Shown here one piece after another: positions 1-8,741 of a stretch of DNA of 41,828 nt. Positions within the stretch are counted from its first letter, which is position 1. Every line of letters starts with the position of its first letter. Origin of the DNA: Phaeodactylum tricornutum CCAP 1055/1 (Eukaryota; Bacillariophyta; Bacillariophyceae; Surirellales; Neidiaceae); the NCBI RefSeq assembly GCF_000150955.2, contig NC_011682.1, positions 419,400 to 461,227 of the forward strand, written 5' to 3'. The translations under genes were made by a program, and so were the position numbers. Under the pieces are notes generated by a model. The model was not told the DNA's origin, searched no databases, and saw only the letters and a list, made by a program, of their open reading frames with translations.

Positions 1-698
1 GCCATTTTCAACGGAACGTGATGTGTGACGGGTTCCGGGGGTAAGGTAATCTGCAAGGAATGGCCCGGTTGCGACGTTGGGGGGCACCGAACCCGCACAC
101 GCCGGGGACCAGCGTGAACCGTAAACTCGGCTCCGGGACGGACCCCTTGAGGAACTGTGACGCGGTAGACCTGAGCGGGTCCGGTAGCGGTCCGTGAGAC
201 TTGGTAAGCGCCGGGACGAGTCGTAGTTGTTGAGGATGAAGGTGTAGTCGTAGAATTGGTGTCACCGTTGTTCCCGGAAGCTCCCGGGTCTGCCGCCGCA
301 GTCGTAGCACCAGAGGACGATTCCAGAGCCGCAGTAGCTGTATTGGAAGCACGATTGGCGGCACCATCCACCTGGCGGCCCCGCAGGACTACGTTGGACG
401 CGGAAGGTGCCGCCAGCGGAGAGGGGGTATGGCGGCTCACTGCCGATCCGGACTGGACCAAGTCCTGTGCCGTACGGGGCGGAAGCGTCGGTCGTGATCC
501 CACTACGGGTGGCATGGAAGCCGACTGCCAGGTCGCCGCAATTTGTTGGCCGGGATATCTCAAACGTGCGCTCGCATTGGAGCCCGATACATTGGTGGGG
601 ACGGTATTGCTACTACTGCTATTTGCATTGATGTTGGTGTTGCTGCCGGAGCTCGTACGCGGCCTATTGGCGCCTCCCATGATGCGAAAGAGCGGCAT
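1..698 (-). CDS. 5' part of a gene leaving the left edge; Ser/Thr/Asn-rich protein with a VPxGVRPG-type domain
   Basis: The minus strand is open without a stop from an ATG at 698 to the window edge, and an in-frame TAG lies seven codons upstream of that ATG, so this is the N-terminal ~232 residues of a longer protein. Residues 1-170 are low-complexity, rich in Ser, Thr, Asn and Ala. From about residue 178 there is a structured-looking segment with the motif VPQGVRPGAEFTV followed by RVRCPPTSQPGHSLQI. I associate this pattern, VPxGVRPGxxF then CPPxxxPGxxL, with a small beta-rich repeat common in diatom and oomycete proteins of unknown role. No signal peptide or membrane segment is visible. The GC-rich plus-strand frame opposite it (256-708) is a shadow. 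Function is unknown. Confidence 0.6.
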   Translation of the reverse strand, partial: MPLFRIMGGANRPRTSSGSNTNINANSSSSNTVPTNVSGSNASARLRYPGQQIAATWQSASMPPVVGSRPTLPPRTAQDLVQSGSAVSRHTPSPLAAPSASNVVLRGRQVDGAANRASNTATAALESSSGATTAAADPGASGNNGDTNSTTTPSSSTTTTRPGAYQVSRTATGPAQVYRVTVPQGVRPGAEFTVHAGPRRVRVRCPPTSQPGHSLQITLPPEPVTHHVPLKM

Positions 699-1682
699 CG
701 ATGTTTGAATTTCTTTCTATTTGTGTAAAGTAGTCGCCGGAGGGAACAGCGTGCACTCGGATCGAAGAGACTTCTACAGTGAAAAAAAGAGGTTTGCGCT
801 CGCGGTTGGAAATTACAGCAAAACTCCGCGTAAAGTTATTTTCAAAGCCGGCTTGAGGACTCTTTGCTTCGCTCGTTCGTTCGTAAACTGCCCGACCAGA
901 ACACGTTGTTGGATCAACCGAGAGCGTTCACTTTAGTCGTGGGGTCTGGCCGTGTACAGTTTTGGTTCTTACGTGTCGCCGTGAATACGAGTCCAGTCGG
1001 ATTGTGTCAGCTGTCAAGATCCAACGGTGACTATCTACTACCTGTAGCAGTAAAATCAGGGGGAGTTGACGGAGGATTGGCTTTCTGTGGTTCGAAACTC
1101 CTAACTCTTCGGCGCTTCATTCTCAAGTGATTGGTTGCATTTTATCTATTTTTCGACTGTGAGATAAGAAAAGGAGAGAGTTGGATGCCGGAGACCAAAT
1201 GCCCATTCCCATCCCCGGTCTTTCGGGGAAATACAAATTTGGAATCGTATATCATCACACGACTCCCGAATGGGTCTCACCCGTTGGCCCAGCCCTTTTC
1301 TTCTGTCCATCGTCTGGAGGGCTGCATTCCGGAAACTGACTGACTGCTGAGTTATGGAGGGGGAAGGGACATGTCCAACTGTCTTGATTGCCAAAATGTA
1401 GTCTGGAATCGGTTGCTCTCTCTAATCCCGCTACACCAATCAAAATAGTAAATACTGTAAGACAACTCAACTCGAAGATACCTTCCACGTGACTAACATA
1501 TGTCTGCTTTACTACAGTGTTGTAGGTCTACTTGTTTTACATGCTTTAGGAAACTAATTGAAATAACACAAATGGACGCGAGTTAACTATAAATTGTGTT
1601 AATCGCTATATGATTTGTTCGCGGGGTTGCATGCTATTTGGGCTGCTCACAGCGAGGTTACCAATTGACATTGAAGGGCCGA

Positions 1683-1707
1683 CTAGCTAGCTAGCTAGCT
1701 AGCTAGC
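1683..1707. repeat. (CTAG)6 microsatellite
   Basis: Six perfect tandem copies of the palindromic tetranucleotide CTAG plus one base, read directly. It lies in intergenic DNA about 380 bases upstream of the next gene. Confidence 0.95.
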
Positions 1708-1988
1708 AATAGCCAAACGGACAGAACTCATGCTTTGAAGTTTTAGGTAGTTCGATGTCTCTCGCGAGGCTCTTGGGTCAGCAATTTCCATATTCCTCAC
1801 TAGAGATAGGGTTGAACGAGTTGTCTCTTACGTCCAGAGAATGAGTTGTTCGAGTTCACTTGGACGGACAAATGAACTACAAACGTGCTTTGTGCTGATC
1901 TGTCTGACCTGTGTGATTTTACGTTGACGGTACGCGACTACTACTCTTTGAGGCGCATCCGTGGCAGTCAGCGGTCTTCTGCGAACAT

Positions 1989-1997
1989 TGACTGTGA
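1989..1997 (+). promoter_or_regulatory. TGACTGTGA motif
   Basis: Exact copy of the recurrent 9-mer, 102 bases upstream of the ATG at 2091 and in the same orientation as that gene. Its role is inferred only from repeated occurrence outside coding sequence. Confidence 0.4.
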
Positions 1998-2090
1998 TTG
2001 CTGAGATCAATCGTTTTCTTGAATTCGGTTTGTGCGTAAATTGTTCTTTTTGCATGCTTATCGGTTCTTGTGTTTGATTGACAAGAAATC

Positions 2091-2384
2091 ATGAGCCAAT
2101 TTATTCAACGTGTCGCCAACTACATTGCAAATGAAGTCCTCATCAAGGGACTTGCAAATTCGAAAACGTTTCAACGTTTTGCTATTCGAACAGATCATAA
2201 CCTGCAAAATTTGCACAAGACCGGAACTGAGCACTTCGAAAAGGCCTTTGAAGACATTGCCAAAACGCAAGTGAGAGGCTCGTCGAGTAGCGCACGTGGA
2301 CCACCACAGGCTCCCCTACGAGGCTTCCCCGGTTTCGTCTCGGCTTTCTTCAAAGAAATTCGCAGAGATTTGACGGGAAAATGA
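2091..2384 (+). CDS. small conserved-looking protein of unknown function (97 aa)
   Basis: A single exon starting at an ATG in a good context (AATCATGAG). The N-terminal half reads like a conserved helical module, with the segments ANEVLIKGLANSKTFQRFA and RTDHNLQNL. The C-terminal third has a short Ser/Pro/Gly linker and a final amphipathic segment, FPGFVSAFFKEIRRDL. No signal peptide or obvious transmembrane helix is visible. It converges on trpD, whose stop lies 95 bases downstream on the other strand. I have the impression that similar short proteins exist in other eukaryotes but cannot name a family. The sharp contrast between the ordered half and the linker supports a real gene. Confidence 0.65.
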   Translation: MSQFIQRVANYIANEVLIKGLANSKTFQRFAIRTDHNLQNLHKTGTEHFEKAFEDIAKTQVRGSSSSARGPPQAPLRGFPGFVSAFFKEIRRDLTGK

Positions 2385-2478
2385 CTCGGTTTAAGTCATA
2401 TATGTTAAGCGAACAAATAGAGAGAATTTTACTCAGGAAAGCTCAATTTTCTTGGCATAATTTCAATCCTACAGAAAA

Positions 2479-3552
2479 CTATGCTACCTTTTCCGCCGTA
2501 GCAATTTCTTGACTCACTTTCACCCAAGATTCTAACAGCGAGCTTGCTTTGCCGGATTCGAGAGTTGCACGAGCGAGGTCACATCCGTCTTCGATGGACT
2601 TTGCCAAACCGAAAACGTAGCAACCGACCCCAGCGTTCAAGACAATAGAATCTCTCTTTGCGTCGGTATGTCCTCCACCCAACAGTACATCTCGAAACTT
2701 TTGAGCGTTCTCTTCAGGCCCACCACCCTTTAGGTCAGCCAGTTCGCATCGCGCAATGCCAATACTCAAGGGATCGAACTCAAATTCCCGTTCTTCGTAG
2801 ATACGGGGCTCACCCGGAGCCGCAATGTTCTTAATTTCTAGAATGGTCGAGGGTCCCAGGGGGCTAATTTCGTCCAGTCCCAGCCCATGGATAACTACCG
2901 CATGATCCACACGCCCAACTTCTTTTAAGGCGCCCGCCATAAGTGACAGGAGCTCAGGGTGAAAGACTCCGATGACAGCGTGCTGTGCGCCAGCCGCGTT
3001 TGTCATGGGTCCGAGAATATTGAAACACGTTCTCACACCCAACTTTTTGCGAATTGGTGCCACATACTTCATCGACGGGTGGTTGACCGGGGCAAACATG
3101 AAGGCCATACGGACGGCATCGACACATTTTACAACCTGCTCGGGTGTCAGGTCAACTTTGACACCCAGAGCCTCCAGTACGTCTGCTGATCCACACGCTG
3201 ACGACACGGAACGATTCCCCGCCTTGGCCACAATACAACCACAGGCGGCCGCGAGCACCACTGATGCCGTGCTAATGTTGATTGTATCGGCTCCATCACC
3301 TCCTGTACCGACAATGTCCAAAAGTTTCCGATTTCCAAGATCAACTGCGTTGCAGGCTTTGTTCATAGCCCGAACCATACCAGCAATCTCGGAAGGCGTT
3401 TCACCCCGGGCACGCAACAAAGTCAAGAGCGACCCGACCTGAACTTCATCGGCTCCTTGTAAAATCTCAGAAAATGCTGCTTCGGTTTCATCTGCTGTCA
3501 GTGGACGCGTTCCTTGTATTAAGATTTCGATGTATGGCTTCAGCGACGCCAT
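2479..3552 (-). CDS. trpD: anthranilate phosphoribosyltransferase
   Basis: This enzyme transfers the phosphoribosyl group of PRPP to anthranilate, the second committed step of tryptophan synthesis. The family's landmarks are present in order: the N-terminal helix SLKPYIEILIQG, the PRPP loop GTGGDGADTINIST (residues 82-95), KAGNRSVSSACGSADVLEALG (110-130; listed by ends K110, G130), FMFAPVNHPSMK (151-162), and GVRTCFNILGPMTNA (172-186). The 357-residue length is normal for bacterial TrpD. The ATG at 3552 is directly preceded by an in-frame TAA, so as read the protein has no targeting sequence. Tryptophan synthesis in diatoms is thought to be plastidial, and a plastid-type presequence is present just upstream in another frame (see the 3540-3674 entry). 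The next gene upstream on this strand encodes a RidA protein. Confidence 0.93.
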   Translation of the reverse strand: MASLKPYIEILIQGTRPLTADETEAAFSEILQGADEVQVGSLLTLLRARGETPSEIAGMVRAMNKACNAVDLGNRKLLDIVGTGGDGADTINISTASVVLAAACGCIVAKAGNRSVSSACGSADVLEALGVKVDLTPEQVVKCVDAVRMAFMFAPVNHPSMKYVAPIRKKLGVRTCFNILGPMTNAAGAQHAVIGVFHPELLSLMAGALKEVGRVDHAVVIHGLGLDEISPLGPSTILEIKNIAAPGEPRIYEEREFEFDPLSIGIARCELADLKGGGPEENAQKFRDVLLGGGHTDAKRDSIVLNAGVGCYVFGLAKSIEDGCDLARATLESGKASSLLESWVKVSQEIATAEKVA

Positions 3553-3674
3553 TTAACCGAAAGGTAACGGCGGTACGTGGTGGTAGAAGGGCCTCTGGTC
3601 GATGGCACCGTAAACGCAAGGGAAGGACGATAGCAAGACCAAAAGACGACTGCTGTACACAAACGATACAACAT
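3540..3674 (-). other. out-of-frame 5' reading frame resembling a diatom plastid presequence
   Basis: A 44-codon minus-strand frame starts at the ATG at 3674 and ends 10 bases inside trpD in a different frame. It reads as a signal peptide (LCTAVVFWSCYRPSLA), then the cleavage-type motif LAFTVP, then a Ser/Thr/Arg-rich stretch (STRGPSTTTYRRYLS). This is the layout of a diatom bipartite plastid presequence, including the aromatic residue at the cleavage site. It probably belongs to trpD through an unrecognised intron or a base error. A GT-AG pair that keeps frame exists (GTGCCA to CTGAAG, about 71 bases) but would remove much of the transit part. It could also be a chance overlapping uORF. Confidence 0.45.
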
Positions 3675-4082
3675 TACATCCGCGACTTGAAGTAGCAAGG
3701 TGGTATCCAGCTGGAAAGAATTTTTTCCGTTGGGATCGAAGCGTTGACACACTGGAATTGTTTTGTTCTAGTGAATGCTGACTCCACCATCCATTGGCGT
3801 CTGTGAGCAAAGAAGATCAACCAGGATGGTCTCGTAGCGACGATGGACTTTTACGGATGGACTCCCCTTTGGCGAAACGACGTCACAGTCAGACGGCGTA
3901 CGTCTGGTACAAGCAGACAGACGAACTCGGTTCCCTTTTCGTGGAATAACTTGACGGTTGCAAATTTGTTGACGTGAGCTTCCTTTTTACCGTTAACTTT
4001 AGTGCTTTATAGCTCTATCTTGCAAAGAACTAAACACACGCAAGACCGTATTGAAAGTTCCGTCTCACAATCAGTCGTACGC
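3553..4082. other. intergenic region upstream of trpD
   Basis: About 530 bases between the trpD start and the 3' end of the RidA gene, both on the minus strand. Besides the presequence-like frame (3540-3674) it contains one TCACAGTCA motif at 3883-3891. No other coding signal is seen. Confidence 0.5.
3883..3891 (-). promoter_or_regulatory. TGACTGTGA motif (minus orientation)
   Basis: Exact copy of the 9-mer, oriented like trpD, 331 bases upstream of the trpD ATG and 209 upstream of the presequence-like ATG. A regulatory role is inferred. Confidence 0.4.
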
Positions 4083-4640
4083 CTAAGTTGAAGTGTCTCT
4101 CACTAGAACTATGGCTTCAATCTCGACGGCGATTCCGAGGGGCAAGGCGTTTGTACCAATCGCTGATCGTGCGTGCATCCCTCGCTCTTTCCCAAATACT
4201 TCACAAAATAGATCAGAACATCCATTGACTACCTTGTGCTGTTCATGGAAATCATCTGTGGACTGGACGATTCCGAAAAGTTTCACAATCTTCTCAACTC
4301 TGTCGAGATCTCCCAATTCGTGTTTCAAAGATGCGATGAGATTCAATCCAACCTGCCGAGCTGCTTGGTAGCCAGCTTGTACATCATAATCTTTTCCAAG
4401 AGTTCCCGTATGAAGCGTTCCATCGTCACGAAGCGGCAAATGACCAGAGAGGTACAAGACGTTGTCAACGCGCTGGCACGGCTGATAATTCGCAGCCGCT
4501 GTAGGTGCGGGTGGCAATGTCAAGCCCAGTTCACTAATAATATGCTCTGTCTTAACCATATGTCGGTTGACTGGGAAGCTGATGGCACTGGGGGGCGGAG
4601 GAGGAACAAACGCTGATAGCGGCAGAGATCCAACTTGCAT
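4083..4640 (-). CDS. RidA/YjgF family enamine/imine deaminase, paralogue 1
   Basis: RidA proteins hydrolyse reactive enamines and imines such as 2-aminoacrylate released by PLP enzymes. The 185-residue protein matches the longer YjgF subgroup throughout: YLSGHLPL (63-70), GYQAARQVGLNLIASLK (90-106), GDLDRVEKIVK (110-120), NGCSDLFCEVFG (139-150), HARSAIGTNALPLGIAVEIEAI (starts at His157). Arg158 corresponds to the active-site arginine of the family. The intronless frame starts at 4640 and an in-frame TGA lies just upstream. The first 28 residues are Pro-rich and include LSAFVPP, which resembles a plastid cleavage motif, but no signal peptide precedes it. Starting at Met28 would give a cytosolic enzyme. 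A close paralogue with an intron lies at 16652-17289. The gene sits upstream of trpD on the same strand. Confidence 0.92.
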   Translation of the reverse strand: MQVGSLPLSAFVPPPPPSAISFPVNRHMVKTEHIISELGLTLPPAPTAAANYQPCQRVDNVLYLSGHLPLRDDGTLHTGTLGKDYDVQAGYQAARQVGLNLIASLKHELGDLDRVEKIVKLFGIVQSTDDFHEQHKVVNGCSDLFCEVFGKERGMHARSAIGTNALPLGIAVEIEAIVLVRDTST

Positions 4641-5898
4641 GGTTTCTGTGTGCGCTCGACGTTGCTGAACGAATCAAACAGATTTACTCCTCGGTGAAGA
4701 CCCGGATATACCGAATAAATGCTCTTACTAGAGTTGTTAACCAATTTCAAAAGCACATCATCAAAGGTTGATGGAATTGCAATGCTCCTTGCATTTGCTT
4801 TTCACTATTTGATATCCAACAAATTGCAGTCTACGCTTGTTTCTGCGAGTTCCTCTTCTACAGTCAACTCTCCAACTACAGGCTTGTTCGAGTTTACATG
4901 CAGCGTTTTCTTGTATGAGATATCTGGCGGAGGGACACGACTTTGGGATCCATAGCGATTTTTGCATTCGAGAGAAGCTAAGGTAACAAACCTGAATGAA
5001 GTGCAGCTTTACAGAAATTGTGTCATGGATTATGATAACTTCAGACCCGTATTTGTGTTTCACTATAACTGTAAAATCTCTATTTACTGTTAATGTTTAA
5101 ATTCTACAGGCATGCAATGAGTTCACAAACCGGAAAACAATATTCTCTCTGGTTGATCCGTACATAATTATATAAGTATATGGTATTCTCCTCCTTAGAA
5201 ATGTTGTATTTTGCAGCTGAGGTGCAAGGCGACAGGAAGACTGCGGCCAAAAAACTCGCTTCATTTGCGTGCATACGCTTAACCGTTGGAATTTATCGTT
5301 AAATTCAGATGGAAATATATTGGCTGACACGACAGTGAATTAGAAGTAGAACTTTGTTCTGAAGACTGTTTGGTTCCCTAAAAGTTCCTTCAAGAAAGCG
5401 GAGTTTAGCTGATGTGAACGTGAGCAGAATAAAATAATTAACTATGAAGATATGAATATTTCTATATCCCAATTCTTCTCTCTGAGGTTGAGAATCTTAC
5501 GAATTTCTCTTCAGCTTTCGAAAGAACTCTGGAAATGCAGATGCTCGACGAACTCTGTCAGAGCCAAGGAGACTTCAGAACGATATATTTGATAAATGAT
5601 ACTGTAGGGTGTCAGCGCAAATTGACGCTGTTCTATGTACAAATGTCAAGTGTCTTGTTCTGCACACTGATGTGGTTCACTACATCACGCAAAACAAAGA
5701 GGAAGAACTGATTCTTCTTTTCTGAACGGCAGCTGCGCAGTTGACTTTCTCCAATCCCTGCTTCCGTGTAGTGCACTTCCTTTTAAAAATGCTGCCTGCG
5801 AAGGTGTCATAAAAGTTGCTGTGCCAAGATCAGTCTTACTTTACATCTAGAATTTCTAGACTTCTTCTTGACATCCACTTTCTCGTGCACTAGCGACC
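4641..5898. other. intergenic region between divergent ridA and SLC6 genes
   Basis: About 1.26 kb separating two divergently transcribed genes. It is AT-richer than its neighbours and contains only short frames with no recognisable protein. It presumably holds both promoters. I see no repeat or RNA gene in it. Confidence 0.5.
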
Positions 5899-8277
5899 AT
5901 GGCCGGTAATACTACTGATGGAAAAACCCGAGAGACTTGGCCGTCGCGAACAGCGTTCTACTTTGCAGCTGTTGGGGCTGCAGTGGGATTTGGAAACGTT
6001 TGGCGTTTTCCAGCCCTCTCGGTCGAATACGGGGGAGGCGCCTTTTTTATTCCTTACCTTATGGCGTTGTTCCTCATCGGCATTCCTATTTTAATCCTTG
6101 AAATAGGCTTCGGTAAGTACATTCACGAACTGTGTGGAAATTGGTACCAGCAGAAACGGCTTTTTGTCGACCGAATGACAGTTAGGCACTAGACGTTCCG
6201 TCGAGGTCCTTCCGGTTACTCCTCGAAACGGAAAGCGCCATATCGCCTCTTTTCTAATCACATTTTGCAATTCGAATTCCTTTCATAGGACAATTTTTTC
6301 AGTCTGGCGATGTTGGCGTCTTTGGGGGATTTCATCCTCGTCTTCGGGGTGTTGGTGTTGCAAGTGTGGCATGCGGTTTCATGTTGGTTGTTTATTACAG
6401 GTACGTGCGGCCCACACACGCACTTTTCAGCGCACTCCGGACGATTCTCACTTTTTTGCCTCATTTTCAAGTATGCTCATTGCGTGGGTTGTCAATGCCT
6501 TCTTTGATAGCTTTGGTAATAACGATCCGTGGGGAGCTCCAGACATATCCGGAGAAGAAGCTGTCGAATATTTGTGAGTTTGCAACGACACAAGTGGTCG
6601 TCCTGGATAGAGGTCGCGATCATTGCACTTGCTCACAATCACTATTTTGTATGTTATGTCGCATTAACAGTACCAACGTCATCATCGGAGCTGAAACACT
6701 TGGCCAAGACGGACGCCCAACACGATTGGTAGGAGCGAATGTTGGATATTCGTTCTTGGTCTGGGTTATCGTCTTTTTTGGTATTGGCTTTGGCGTCCAG
6801 TGGACAGGTCGAATTTCATACGTCACAATGGTATGTGAGGATTTCGTATCCCCTCGAAATCCATGGATTTGTAGTTTGACTGATTGACTTGTTCTTGTGT
6901 ATGGTTTAGGGCCTTCCTGTTATCCTTCTTTTTGTCTTCTTGGGCCGGTCCCTTACTCTCGAAGGCAGCAGCGAAGGAGTCAAGGAGTATATTGGACGCT
7001 GGGACGTTAGTGTTCTTACCGAACGAGGTGACGTCTGGTCTACGGCAGTCTCCCAGATTTTTTTCTCTCTTGGTGTTACGTTTGGTATCATGACTGCATT
7101 CGGTTCTTACTGCCCACACCATGAGCCCGTTGTTTTAAACTCTTTTGTGATCTCAATCGCAAATTCAATGTTTTCGTTCATATCTGGCTTTGCTGTCTTT
7201 GCCGCACTTGGGCATTTGTCATTTCTGTCCGGAACCTCAGTGACCGATCTCCCATTTGCTGGTTTTTCACTTGTTTTTGGAACTTGGCCGGTTGTGCTTG
7301 GATCTCTAAGTGGCGGGGAGCATTGGGTACGCCTGCTTTTCTTTAATCTATTCCTTCTCGGCATCGACTCAGCGTTTGGGTTTACCGAGGGAGTTGTTAC
7401 AGTCCTTCTTGACACTACGTTCCTACAGCATCTTCCAAAGTGGAAGGTTACAGCAGCTGTGTGCTTGGTTGGCTGGCTTTTGTCTCTCATGTATGCCACG
7501 GATGCTGGTCTGAATTTTCTTGATGTAATTGATTTCTATATCAACTTTGTCATGCTTTTTGTTGGTTTTGGTGAAACATTCAGTGCAGGATGGGTGTACG
7601 GGCACAAGAAAATGATCGATAATTGCGGTGCACCGGCCGTTTTCTCTTACATGATCGCTAACTTTGGCTGCGTCATTGTTGCCTGCGGAATTTGGTTTGG
7701 AGTCTCACCAGATGATGGTGGTGTCTGGGGTGGGTTTGTTGGCATGTTCCTTTTCTATTTCATTGGCATCACTGTTACCTGCTTCTTCCTCAAAAAGAAA
7801 ATGGATGAAAACCCTGGCAAGTGGACTTGGTCAGAAATGCTGTGGGAAGTTTCTTTCCGTAACATCTTTGACTTGAAAGCGCGTATTGAACCCATTGTTC
7901 AGTGGATTCCAAGTCTTTGGTGTGTTTTGATTAAACAATTTATTCCGCACATTTTGATTATTTTGTTCATCAATCTGGCCCAGTCAAACAATGCCGATGG
8001 CGAGCCTATCTTTGGTCACTACGGCGGCTACGGGGCGAAGCCTTTCCAGATCATGGGAGTACTCACGTGGGTTTTCGCTCTGGTATTGTTCCTTGTTGGC
8101 GCGGTCTTTCCTGCACTTTACCAGTCTCTCGATCTCCCCGCTGGCCACCTCGCTCTTGATGAAGCGGAGGCCTTGGAAAAAAAAGAGCACATGGAAGGGT
8201 CGTCGGTAGATGAGGTTTCTGGATCTGACCAGGAAAATGATGGCGAAGGTATTGCGGACAGTACCAATAAGGAGTAG
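5899..8277 (+). CDS. SLC6/NSS-type sodium-coupled neurotransmitter/amino-acid symporter
   Basis: Five exons give a 651-residue polytopic protein: 5899-6112, 6289-6400, 6472-6573, 6671-6830, 6910-8277. All four introns (71-176 bases) have GT-AG ends and keep frame. TM1 carries the family signature GFGNVWRFPA (NVWRFP at residues 33-38), followed by GGGAFFIPYL. The region after TM5 (SQIFFSLGVTFGIMTAFGSY) and TM8 (LFLLGIDSAFGF) also match the sodium- and substrate-binding helices of LeuT-fold NSS transporters. About 12 hydrophobic helices are visible. The C-terminal tail is charged and acidic. It probably imports an amino acid or related small solute with sodium across the plasma membrane; the substrate cannot be read from sequence. 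The family is well known in marine diatoms. Confidence 0.93.
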
Positions 8278-8741
8278 CGTGTCGACCAGCACAGTCTTAT
8301 GTGCTCAACATGGCGTCTTCGTTTACGTGATGAATATATTCTTTTACATTAATAATGGTTTTGGATGTAAACATACAGTCTTATTATTGCAGATGCCGGT
8401 GCGAGACTTTTCTCCGCGCAGCTTACTGTTGACGAGAGCAACACGCTTTTCATTTACGTTAGTAGTAGCACAGCGGATCCTTCTACTACTAGCTAGTGGT
8501 CTCGTGGACCTACGGCCCTGCTCATCGCTCTCGTACGATTGATTCGTCGTTGTGATGTCATATATGACGGACTTGTCTGTGCGGAAAATTATACCAGACC
8601 GCGTGCAGGCGCGCGACCACAACGACAACCACCGTTGCGCCAACTGATGGAATCACCTTGAAGAATCCGCCGTCGCTGCTCTTTCGTCTCCTTCTATTGT
8701 TTCCCTCCAACTTTTCTTTGGATCGTTTGGTGCATCAAAAG
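8278..8741. other. intergenic region
   Basis: About 460 bases between the SLC6 stop and the first plausible ATG of the LRR-like gene. The frame of the next gene is open upstream to about 8658 without an ATG. No other feature is seen. Confidence 0.45.

Larger units (their letters stand above)
699..2090. other. intergenic region, no supported gene
   Basis: About 1.4 kb between the minus-strand partial gene and the 97-residue plus-strand gene. Only short frames without recognisable content are present on either strand. It contains a (CTAG)6 microsatellite, one exact TGACTGTGA motif (1989-1997) and one near copy at 1155-1162. The left half probably carries the promoter of the partial gene, the right half that of the 97-residue gene. 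Confidence 0.5.

Noticed and set aside
256-708. 150-codon plus-strand frame
   Set aside because: Starts at TTG and is the GC-rich shadow of the minus-strand partial gene, whose sequence has a clearer coding character and an upstream stop.
2972-3442. 156-codon plus-strand frame
   Set aside because: Antisense to the conserved core of trpD.
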